From: Chelonoidis abingdonii
Taxonomy: Eukaryota; Chordata; Testudines; Testudinidae
NCBI RefSeq assembly: GCF_003597395.2
Contig: NC_133770.1
Coordinates: 89,486,393 to 89,550,392, forward strand
Direction of reading: 5' to 3'
DNA length: 64,000 bases
The notes under the pieces were generated by a model that saw only the letters and a program-made list of their open reading frames with translations, made no database searches and was not told the origin of the DNA. Position 1 is the first letter of the stretch. The number at the start of each line of letters is the position of its first letter. Position numbers and translations under genes: made by a program. Positions 49,266 through 58,881 of this stretch are shown here, piece after piece.

Positions 49266-49598
49266 CTACATTAAAGAAGTATCCTCTGAGTGTATGTAAT
49301 ATAGAAGGATAATAATCTGTCCACAATGAAGCCTGAAGCTAACTTTCCCCAATCACCCCCCTTTTAAAAAATATCTCCTGTAATTTACCAAAACAAAACC
49401 AATTTCATTGAAATTTTACATGTAGAATTTTTCTGGAAAATCTAAAGCAAAAAAGATGAGGTGAGTTATTGAAATTAAGTGTTTGAATGCTTTTAGAAGT
49501 CTCCCACCTTTTGCCTTGTCATAACCCAAAAACGTCCAGATGGCTTGAGATAGATGCATCTCTGGATTTTACACTCTTCTGGTCTAAAATTTTAATTG
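49266..49598. other. No feature assigned
   Basis: AT-rich; nothing recognised. Confidence 0.4.
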
Positions 49599-49603
49599 GT
49601 ACC

Positions 49604-50538
49604 TGTTAAGGCTGATTCCGCGCTCTGGCACTTTGAGTGCAGAAGGTGGGGGTCCGCAAGGATTCTAAAAATTAATACTAGCCACTCCAGGCTGGTATTA
49701 AACTCCCAAGGTTACAGCTTCTCTCTGACCTTGGATGAATAGATGCTGCCACCACCCATGTGCAAAAAATCCCTTTGGACCCAGGAAGGTGCACTTGGGA
49801 ATTCCTCCCTGTGAGGTACCCTCAAGCCCTTTCGCCCTCACTCTGGGGAAGAGCTGAGAAAGAAAAACAAAGGAAATCAACTGTCACCACCAGCTAATTA
49901 AACAACATGCACAAATCTCTTGGGACAGGAAAAATCCTGTTCTTAAAAAAGGTAAATTTTATTAAAAACAAAAAGAAGGAAAATACATCTGGAACTTAGG
50001 TTATTGCTAGATTTAAAAAGAGCAAATATAATAATTAAGCATTAGTAATGGTTTTCTTGAGGTCCAGCTTAATGGTTAAAAGGAAAATAAAAGCATTTGG
50101 GGATTAGCACAGAGAAGTCCACAAGCCAATAAAAAAAAAAAAAAGAGATAAAACTGATCACGTTTTCCTAGACATTCCCTGATCTACTTTCATATCTGGG
50201 GGTTTCAGATAAGTAGTCTCTAGGTATGATCTGATGGTTTTTTATACCTGGCTTAAAGCTTCCTATAGCATAGTTCAGTCCTGTTCCTGTTCTGCATCTC
50301 CTCTCTTCGGAAAACAACAACAGACAGAGGGAAAGTGTTTTTTTTCCCAATTTTAAAAAGTTCTAGCTCTCCCATTGGCTCTTTTGGTCAGGTGCCCACT
50401 CCCTTCCTTTTACCTATGGGCTTTTTTAACCCTTTATAGGTAAAGCAAGTAGAGAACAGCTACTAACAGGGATTTTATAGCTAACTGGCTGGCTGGGTGG
50501 CCATAAAAGGGAGCTACTCTGCCCCTTCATTTATCACA
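49604..50538 (-). mobile_element. Solo LTR (935 bp)
   Basis: TG...CA ends (plus TGTTAAGGCTG to TTATCACA) are flanked by GTACC at 49599-49603 and 50539-50543. On the minus strand a TATA-like GGTATAAAAAA lies at 50236-50247 and AATAAA at 49958-49963, in the order expected for U3-R-U5. LTRs drive transcription of the element. A single LTR with a matching duplication is the product of recombination between two LTRs. A second copy is at 54983-57093. Confidence 0.92.
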
Positions 50539-50639
50539 GTACCATTGGCTAGCTTTTTGGGATTAGAAGAGTTTACTCATGGATTAGGAATTCTATATGC
50601 CAGTTTTAACGGGCCCTAGGAAATTGGCATCACTAGATG

Positions 50640-50905
50640 CAACATTTGTGATACCTCTATGTGCTTTTATGGAGCTTATCATCATAGTATCTGTGCACTT
50701 CAGCAACATGAATACATTTACCCCCACAACTCCCTTGTGAGTTAGAGAAATACTATATCCCTGTTTTACCAATAGTGAGTTGAGGCTCAGAAAGATTAAA
50801 TGACTTGGTCAGGGTCTCACAAGAAATCAGTGGTAGAGCCAGGTATAGAGCGCAGGTCTTTTGAATCCCAGTAGAGTCTTAACCATAAGACAAGTCCTTG
50901 CTCCA
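50640..50905 (-). repeat. MIR-type SINE
   Basis: 'cacaactcccttgtgag', 'ccctgttttaccaatag', 'taaatgacttggtcagggtc' and 'aagaaatcagtggtagagcc' follow the reversed MIR order. Diverged. Confidence 0.75.
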
Positions 50906-51039
50906 GACTTGTATCAGAGCCATCGAGAAACCAGAAGTCTCTTTCTTTTAAAGCATACTTTACAGAGGCTGAGCAGTCTAGTGGATTGAGCAGATATGGG
51001 AGCTAGTCACTTTTCAGTTCTATTTTCAGATCTGCCATG

Positions 51040-51290
51040 CTCTCTATTTATATAACACCTTTTGTTCAAGGATCGCTAAATGCTTTACAAACCTGAATTA
51101 TGTCTCATGACTCTCTTTTTAGTTACAGTAAGTATAATTATTCACATATTATGAATGGAAAAACTGAAGCCAGAAAGGTTAAATGGCTTAATGCATATAT
51201 CCATGGCTGTGCAATGAATCCAGGCAAGAGTCAGGAACAGAACCTACATCTCTTGTGACTGCATCCTATGCCGAATCTGCTAGACCAAAC
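51040..51290 (-). repeat. MIR-type SINE
   Basis: 'tatttatataacacc', 'taaatgctttacaaa', 'aaaaactgaagccagaaagg' then ttaaatggctta. Confidence 0.65.
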
Positions 51291-51433
51291 TATCTTATGC
51301 AAGTCACTTAACCTTTCTAGGCATCTTTCTTTCCTACCCAAAAACATAATTAGCTTAGAGTTGATATTTTTAATATTTAGCAATAACTTAAGGGGAAAAC
51401 CACAATAAATATAGTTAACCCCCATGCCTTCGA

Positions 51434-51530
51434 ATCATCACCATTATTTGGATTCTGGTAGAGCCTAAAGGCCCCAACCAACTTTGGGAGCACATTGTGC
51501 TAAGCACTGTATACACACATGGTAAGGGAT
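51434..51530 (-). repeat. Ancient SINE/LINE-tail repeat
   Basis: 'attatttggattctggtaga' then gcctaaaggcccc and 'cattgtgctaagcactgtat' match the reverse of the tail family seen at 34328 and 35299. Confidence 0.5.
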
Positions 51531-51534
51531 GGCA

Positions 51535-51870
51535 CCTTTGGTTCACACAACACACAGCGAGCCTGTGGAACTCATTGCCATGAGATGTTGTGAAGGCCAA
51601 AAATTGATTGGATTCAAAAAAGAATGAAATAAGTTCATGGAGGATCGGTCCATCAATAGCTATTAGCCAATATAGTCAGGGACACAACCCATGCTCCAGG
51701 CGTCCCTAAACCTCCAACTGCCTGAAGCGGGGACTGGATGAGAGGGATGGACCACTTGAAATTTTCCTGTTCTGTTCATTCCCTCTGAGACATCTGGCAC
51801 TGGCCACTGTCAGAAACAGGATACTGGGCTAGATGGACCACTGCTCTGACCCAGTATGGCCATTCTTATG
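51535..51870 (+). mobile_element. CR1 LINE 3' end
   Basis: It begins in the ORF2 C-terminal region (TCACACAACACACAG...GTGGAACTCATTGCCATG) and ends 'cccagtatggccattcttatg'. It is the same family as 1122-1356 and 27847-28199. 5'-truncated and frameshifted. Confidence 0.85.
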
Positions 51871-51892
51871 AAATTTAAATAGAAAAGACTGA

Positions 51893-52010
51893 CAAAGGAA
51901 GTATTATTATCTGCACAGATGGGAAACCTGAGGCACACGGAGTGACTTGTCCAAAGTCAAACAGGGAATCTCCTGATTCCCAGTCCAGTGTCTTAATACA
52001 AGACCATCCT
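51893..52010 (-). repeat. MIR-type SINE
   Basis: 'agatgggaaacctgaggcac' then acggagtgacttg and 'aacagggaatctcctgatt'. Confidence 0.65.
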
Positions 52011-52317
52011 TTGTCAAAATCAACCATTTCTGAATTTTCTGATTTTCAATTTAAGCTTACACTTAGCCCCCCCACCGTTGCCTGTTTTCAGCTCCAACTG
52101 GAGTATTTTCTGCAGTTTCCCCAAACCTATCATGCCCCATTTCCACTGTCAAGTGGCATCTCCTCCTGTTCCCTTCTCTTGGAGTGCCAATCAGAGATGG
52201 CATGGGGAAAGGCCAGCTCTTGGAGCATGCAGTGTGTGGTTTTTTTTGTTTTTTTTTTTTACCACTGGTGCTGCAGGATGAGTGACACAATGGTAACATG
52301 AAACTGGAGCTGCCTTC

Positions 52318-53464
52318 TGTGACATACCAGGGTGCTAGCCAGACCAGTGAGGGGCTGTGTCACCCCTGCTCTGTAACCTTGGGTGCCTTACTATACCTTT
52401 GCTGGTAGTAGCTCCCACCTGGGCTGCTCACAAACAGCCTTCCAGCACACAAGCCACCCCCTGAGTGTCTGAGTGTAACTGCAGCCTGCCAGCCACACTT
52501 GGTTACATCTGGCTCTCACCAGCTTTCATTATACTGCAGGGTTACCACAACACTCTCGCAGTCCCAGATTTCCCCCCAGAAATGTGTGTGCTGTACTTCC
52601 CAGCTCTCTCCTGGATAGTCCAAATATATTAAGTCCATCATTCCTTTAAGGGAATAAAATACACCAGCCTATTATTCTAAACAGAGTTACCCAGACACTT
52701 TACCTTAAACACACTGGATTAGATAAAACAATAAAACAAGTTTATTAACTACAAAGACATGGATTCCGAGGATAAGCAATGAGGCATAAGAGTCAGAAAT
52801 GGTTACAAGAAAAATAAAGATAAAATGCTTTCTAGTGCCTAACTTATCAAACTATATTACATTTAAAGCAGTTTCTCAGTACGTGCTTCCAACAGCATTA
52901 CTGTTCAGGTCAGGACCCCTCCTCCAGAGTCCAACGGCTGGTTCCTTTATCTCCTCAGCTGCAGAGAATGAGATGGGCAGGGACAGAGAGAAAGGGGTGT
53001 CTTGAGGTGTTTTCCCCTCATTTTTATAGTTTCAGTCCCTCTTTAAATAATATGACCATCTGAGGACCAAGGGACCCTGGGTCTGATGGAGGAAGGAGAC
53101 TTCATGCTATTTCTTTGCTAAGATGCAGATCTCTTTGTCCCTGTCCCCCCTTTCTTGTCAAAGAATGGCCTCTTGATAGGTGATGGACAGCTTTGTTGAC
53201 ACATGGCTGGGGCATCAGCTTGCCCTTTGTCTTTGGGAAACTGCTTTAGTCCCTCCCCAGACTTATCTGGGAAATACACTTCAGGCATGATTTCAGCTTA
53301 TGCTCGTACCTTAACACACCATGTTGCTACTTGCATTTTACCATGATATTACAGCTCAGCAAGTTATGAGTTTTCAAATGATACCTCACCTCACCAGGCA
53401 CGCCTCAGACAAAGAATATTATGATAGCAGGTAGGGTGTGAATATAGGGGTGTGTTCCGTCACA
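52318..53464 (-). mobile_element. LTR of an endogenous retroelement, with polypurine tract at its start
   Basis: TGTGACATACC to CCGTCACA, 1147 bp. On the minus strand a TATA-like ACTATAAAAA lies at 53021-53030 and AATAAA at 52741-52746. The plus CTCCCCCCTGC right after 53464 reads GCAGGGGGGAG on the minus strand, just before the LTR start, as a polypurine tract would. Flanks ccttc and ctccc do not match, in keeping with a 3' LTR whose internal part is partly kept to the right. No gag, pol or env frame was recognised. Confidence 0.75.
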
Positions 53465-54610
53465 CTCCCCCCTGCAGAGTCTCTCATCCCTGCATAGAGG
53501 CCTGCTCCACAGGCTGAGAACCAGCACTTGTTGCCTTTGCAGTTAGGCTATGGATGCTGTGCTGTAAATCAGTTGTGGTCTGAATTGCAAAGCTATCTAG
53601 GGGTTAACCTGCCAGCTTGCTGTGCTACACATCATAGAAACATAGCAACAGTACAACATGGGTGCACAAATTGATGGGGACTTGAGCACAGAGTTAAGGC
53701 TGTTTGCGGTACCTTAACGCAGCATTACTATATTTTCCAGTGCCCGAATTTTTGTCTTTTTAATGTGTAACCTTAACTTTAAATTCCCGGGCTTTTGGGC
53801 CTTTCAGCATTTCCACTGTTGCATTCTATTAAGGCTTTTTCAACTTAACTTACTGATATATGTTTACAATTCCAGCTTCAGCAAGGGTTTTTTAATTGTT
53901 TTTGCTGGTATAGCAGTATAAAATGTATTGCTCAGGAAAGTGAGGGGCTCATAACAGGCTAGAGCTAAGCTAAGAATGAGCAGGTGTCGTACAAGTTGCC
54001 TTCAGATAGTCATGCTAATGCATCTTTAGTCCAGAATTACAGTTCCCCTGCCATGTTTTGAAGTACTACAAGGCAACAGCACAGTGTACCCTGGCGTGTC
54101 TTAGCCCATAAATGTAACTCAGAAATATGGGAAACAATGTTCTGAATCTGATGGCCTTTTTAGTCACAATTACAGAGACAGCATGAGTTTGAAAACATCT
54201 ACACAAGGACATATACAATAATCAGACAGTTAGATGTTTACACTATTAATCCAAATGTGGATGAGCTTTTGGCTAGCAGTTTTTTCCCCCCTAATATAAT
54301 GCTAGTGTTGTAACAATATTTCTGGTCTGACATAATGGATGGCAGTGCACATATGTATTGTCACTTTTAATGATCGAAATATCTCACCGTTTTGTATGGG
54401 CCCCTACGGACCTAGAGAATATGAATGATGGAAATGTTTTTATTTGGCTGCAGATTAAATCACTTTAGTCTGGAAAAGTAGTGTGCTCCAGTGCTTTGAA
54501 AATGAAAGAGGGGATGATGAAAGAAGACTAATCCCACCCAAGAGAGAGATAGAGAAGACATTCAGCCTCCCTCTCTCACTTTTCTCTCTTATTTAATTTA
54601 TTTTTTCAGG
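53465..54610. other. Possible remnant of LTR-element internal region, otherwise unassigned
   Basis: 53465-53640 may be internal sequence next to the LTR. The rest is AT-rich, without motif. Confidence 0.3.
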
Positions 54611-54740
54611 CTCAAACCCTGCAAAGTGCTGAGTGATTCCTCTGGCATGCTGAGTGTCCCTCAGCTCCCACTGACGTGAAAGGGTGTTGAAGGCCTTCGG
54701 CATCTTGCAGCAGATGCTCAGCACTTTGTAGGATTGGGCC
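54611..54740. repeat. Palindromic repeat
   Basis: 'caaaccctgcaaagtgct' (54613-54630) and 'agcactttgtaggattgg' (54720-54737) are inverted. 'cctcagctcccactgacg' is near the centre. Confidence 0.65.
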
Positions 54741-55725
54741 TATCATCAGTAAAATGGCTCCCACTGCAAGGGATAGGTGCCTCCACAGAAAACATTCAAC
54801 CACATATTTTAGAACAAACTAGATAGACAGATAGTCAGTTAGTCAGAACTCCCCAGACTACAAGAAAGCCTCCCACAGTTCCTCAAGCTACCCTTCGGAG
54901 AAAAGCCTGAGTAAATATGCAGCACACAGTGTGCTCTGAAGGTCAACAATCTCTGGCTTTCTGGATGGAGCCACTCACATACAGTCAAGGCTGAATCCCC
55001 ACTCTGTCACTTCAAGTGCAGAAGGTGGGAGCCTGCAAGGATTCTAAAAATTAATATTTGCCACTTCAGGCTTGTATTAAACTCCCAAGGTTACAGCTTT
55101 TCTCTGACCTTGGCTTGGTAAACGCTGCCACCACCCAAATACAAAAAAACAAACAAACCCTTGGACCCATGAAGGAGCACTTGGGAATTCCCCCCTGTGG
55201 AGTACCCTCAAGCACTTTCATACTCCCCCCGGGGATGAGCTGAAAACAAAGGAAATTAGCTGGTGCTACCAGCTAATCAAACAACATGCACACATCTCTT
55301 AGGACACCAAAAATCCAATCCTGTTCTTAAAAGAGGTAAATTTTATTAAAAACCAAAAGGAAAAAAATACACCTGGAATTTAGGCTTTTTTGCTAGATCT
55401 TAAAATAAACAATTACAAAAATTAAGCACCCAAAATGGCTTTCTTGGGGGGTTCAGCTTAAAGGTTTCAATCAAACAAAAGCATCAGGGGTTAGTACAGA
55501 GGAGATCCACAAGCCAAAATAAGAAATTAACTTGATAACATCTAACTAAACATTCCCTATCCAAATTATTTCTTCTAGGTATGGAAGATACTTTTTTCAT
55601 ACCTGATTCAAACCTTCACAGCATTTCTGCTTACAGCATTGCTGCTCCATGTCCCTGCAGCCCAGAGAACAACAGACAAAGGGAAAGTTTCTTTTCCAAT
55701 TTTAAAAAAATTTTACCTTCTCATT

Positions 55726-56917
55726 TCAGAGTAGCAGCCGTGTTAGTCTGTATCTGCAAAAAGAACAGGAGGACTTGTGGCATCTTAGAGACTAACAAAT
55801 TTATTTGAGCATAAGCTTTCATGGGCTACAGCCCACTTCATCGGATGCATAGCCTGGAACATACAGAAAGAAGATATTTATACATACAGAGAACATGAAA
55901 GGTGGAAGTAGTCATACTAACTGTATAAGGCCAATCGAGATGAGCTATCATCAGCCAGAGAAAAAAAACTTTTGAAGTGATAATCGAGATGACCCATAGA
56001 AGGTATGAGGATACTTAACATGGGGAAATAGATTCAATCAGTGTAATGGCCCAATCATTCTCAGTCTCTGTTCAAACCTAAGTTAACTGTATCTAATTTG
56101 CACATTAATTCAAGTTCAGCAGTCTCTCTTTGGAGTCTGTTTATGAAGTTTTTTGGTTATAAAATTGCCACCTTCAAGTCTGTCACTGAGTGGTTAGAGA
56201 GGTTGAAGTGTTCTCTCACTGTTTTTTGAATGTTATGATTCCTGATGTCAGATTTGTGTCCATTTATTCTTTTGCATAGAGACTGTCCAGTTTGGCCGAT
56301 GTATATGGCAGAGGGGCATTGCTGGCACATAATGGCATATATCACGTTGGTAGATGTGCAGGTGAACGAGGCCCTGATGGTGTGGCTGATGTGATTAGGT
56401 CCTATGATGGTGTCATTTGAATAGATATGTGGACAGAGTTGGCATTGGGCTTTGTTGCAAGGATAGGTTCCTGGGTTAGTGTTTATGTTGTATGGTGTGC
56501 GGTTGCTGGTCAGTATTTGCTTCTGTCTCCCAAGATCTGTGAGAGTGAGGGATCATCTTTCAGGATAAGTTGTAGATCTTTGATGATGCGCGGGAGAGGT
56601 TTTAGTTGGGGGCTGAAGGTGACGGCTAGTGGCATTCTGCTATTTTCTTTGTTGAGCCTGTCCTGTAGTAGGTGACTTCTGGGTACTCTTCTGGCTCTGT
56701 CAATCTGTTTTTTCACTTCAGCAGGTGGGTATTGTAGTTTTAAGAATGCTTAATAGAGATCTTGTAGGTGTTTGTCTCTGTCTGAGGGATTGGAGCAAAT
56801 GCAGTTGTATCTTAGAGCTTGGCTGTAGACAATGGGTAGTGTGGTGTGTCCTGAGTGGAAGCTGGAGGCATGTAGGTAGGTAAGTGTAGCGGTCAGTAGA
56901 TTTCCAATACAGGGTTT
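55726..56917 (-). mobile_element. 5'-truncated Penelope-like element
   Basis: The 10-bp duplication CCTTCTCATT flanks it (55716-55725 and 56918-56927). The 3' end is at the left (TCAGAGTAGCAGCCGTG) and the 5' end is cut within the RT. Penelope-like elements encode an RT related to telomerase, usually with a C-terminal GIY-YIG nuclease; both parts are seen here. It is 1192 bp. The neighbouring LTR is older. Confidence 0.93.
56060..56917 (-). pseudogene. Penelope RT end, linker and GIY-YIG endonuclease fragment
   Basis: On the minus strand, from 56917 down, the order is: LYWKSTDRYTYL (end of RT); IDRARRVPRSHLLQDRLNKE and FSPQLKPLPRIIKDLQ (56510-56716); a Cys-rich linker with PCNKAQCQLCPH (about 56425-56460); then MIYAIMCQQCPSAIYIGQTG and a KRINGHKSDIRN run, the GIY-YIG nuclease (56157-56345). 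The YIG and following RINGH region are present. A stop near 56157 is followed by an in-frame KNFINRLQRETAELELM tail. At least one frameshift lies between 56490 and 56510. The RT catalytic part is absent, so the copy is dead. Confidence 0.88.
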
Positions 56918-57098
56918 CCTTCTCATTGGCTGTTTTGGTCAGGTGTCCACTCCTTTTTTTTTTACCTGTGGGCTTGTTAACCCTTTACAGGTAAAGCAAG
57001 CTGAGAACAGACCAAGAGGGATTTTACAGCTAACTGGCTGGCTGAGTGTCCATCAAAGGGAGCTACTCCCCCTCCCCCTCTTCATGTATCACACATAC

Positions 57099-58189
57099 CA
57101 TGGTAAATGGGCCTGGTTAAGAAACAAGTTAGATAGACTGGTGGTGAAAACAAATAGAATCAAGAGCCATTCCCTGAGTGTTCTGTCCCTAGGCCCTTTA
57201 TGCACAAAGCCAGAGGAAACTTTCTTCTTCATGTGAACTTCAGTGTTGGTGCACAGGAATTCTGGTCCCCAAGGTATATTTGGGTTGCTGTTTCTCCTAG
57301 GTATTGAAGTGGTTTGAGTGAATGGTATACGGACAAACGCTGACTATCCGAACCTACTCCATCTTGATCGTGCCCATGAGAAGCAAAGTTGTGTTTGTGA
57401 CAATGCAGTAATTTTCCAGGCAGTAAATTATGATACCTTCTCAAGAGAAGGTTTGGGTTTAGGCAGACATTTACCAGCAAGAGACCTGGATGTGTGTGTA
57501 AATGGTGTTCCTGCTACCGAAAGGCAGCTGTTTGAAACAGTACCAGCAGAGAAATACATCTTGTGCTTTCATTACATATTCATGAGATACAGTTTAATAG
57601 TCGTATTTAGTGTTGATGGAGTGAGAATTTCATATCTCTCAAAGTTTTTTTATTTTTTTTAATTTATTTCATTTTGCAAATAATGTGAGAGAGAAAATTG
57701 CTTTTTTCCCCACCAGTTTAGTAATGGTGAAAAGTCACTCCCAGGAGTGGCTTAACTTTAAACGTTTTTAATAGTAGCATATACTGAGACTTACATCTAT
57801 GGAGACAACCCTGTATTTTTAGTCTCCAGGAGAGTGGCTGTATTACAAATGAAAAAAAAAAAAAGAGATTTACTCACCTGTAAATCTTTATCTCCAAAGA
57901 TATTATTTGCATAAGATCCATGCTTGCCCACCCATCTATATTGCATGGGTAAATTTCTACCTTTTGCTTGAAAAAATAACTGAACTTTGGGAGTTTCCAG
58001 CTTCTCTTGTTTTAGAACTCTCATAGCACTAAGTGTTTTGGCCCTTCTAAGGCACTGGTAGTTAAACATGAGTTTCCCTTCCTCTCATGTACTTTCTCTC
58101 ATGTGCTTTAGCCCTGCCGCACCTTCCAGTCAGTCCTTGATTTGCACAGGTAGTGAGCTCTCTGTTGCATAAGCAAGTATAAAGGGGCA
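57099..58189. other. No recognised gene; 57110-57665 may be conserved non-coding DNA or an orphan frame
   Basis: 57318-57662 (plus) is an open frame of 114 codons in sequence with no transposon signature. It lacks any domain I recognise and ends in a Phe-rich run. 57540-57600 (tacatattcatgagatac) has the texture of regulatory DNA. A minus frame at 57797-58069 includes a poly-Phe run from a poly-A tract and is not credible. Confidence 0.3.
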
Positions 58190-58246
58190 GGGAACTGGAC
58201 TCGATGGCCTCTTGAGGTCCCTTCCAGTCCTAGAGTCTATGAATCT
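58190..58246 (+). mobile_element. CR1 3'-end fragment
   Basis: 'cagggaactggactcgatgg' and 'gaggtcccttccagtcctag' then agtctatgaatc is the CR1 3' end. Only about 57 bp. Confidence 0.75.
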
Positions 58247-58570
58247 CTCAAGCAGACAAAAGCCTAGACAACTTCAAAAACACTGAAATCAATGGGGCTG
58301 TGTGAGCATATAATTTGGCTTGAGTTTGGATCACACTTTAAAATGACTTATCACTGAGTGAAAATCAGATGCCGTTTGATTAAAAATCACAAGAGTTAGC
58401 TGGCAATCTATTCCATGTGGCCTTTTGTATTGAGATTTTCAAAGGCACATTTGGGAGTTAGAGCCCACATGAAACTGGACCCCTGCTACCATAAGCTCCT
58501 TTGCAAATTCCAATCTCAAGTAATTTTGCAGACTTCTTTTGCAAATGTTTTCCTTCTCTTGCTGCACTGG

Positions 58571-58873
58571 CAGGGGCGGCTCTATGTATTTTGCTGCCCC
58601 AAGCACGGCAGGCAGGTGGTTTTCGGCGGCATGCCTGCGGGAGGTCCGCTGGTAACGCAGATTTGGTGGTATGCCTGCGGGAGGTCTGCCGGTCCTCCAC
58701 CTTCGGCATACCCGCTGCTGAATTGCTGCCAAAGCCGTGGGACGGGCGGACCTCCTGCAGGTATGTCGCCGAAGGCAGCCTGACTGCCGCCCTCGCAGGG
58801 ACCTGCAGGCTGCCCCCCACAGCTTGCAGCCCCAGGCACACGCTTGGTGCGCTGGTGCCTGAAGCCACCCTTG
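58571..58873. mobile_element. GC-rich hAT element (303 bp)
   Basis: Flanks TGCACTGG (58563-58570 and 58874-58881) are identical. Ends CAGGGGCGGCTCTATG and 'ctgaagccacccttg' are inverted with some changes. The interior has 'atgcctgcgggaggtc' repeats. The many frames here (up to 155 codons, both strands) are shadows of the GC-rich repeat, not genes. Confidence 0.9.
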
Positions 58874-58881
58874 TGCACTGG

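Larger units (their letters stand above)
54983..57093 (-). mobile_element. Second copy of the 49604 LTR, split by a Penelope element
   Basis: Flanks CATAC (54978-54982) and CATAC (57094-57098) match. The left and right parts align in order with 49604-50538 ('ctccca aggttacagctt', 'cttttacaggtaaag', 'ggctggctgag'). Minus AATAAA at 55342-55347; the TATA of the other copy is degraded here. The Penelope insertion takes 55726-56917. About 909 bp of LTR remain. Confidence 0.9.

Noticed and set aside
49604..57093. The two similar LTRs as the ends of one provirus
   Set aside because: Each has its own different 5-bp duplication, and the sequence between contains MIR and CR1 copies rather than viral genes.
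57797..58069. 90-codon minus frame with poly-Phe
   Set aside because: The run comes from a poly-A tract; no other coding sign.
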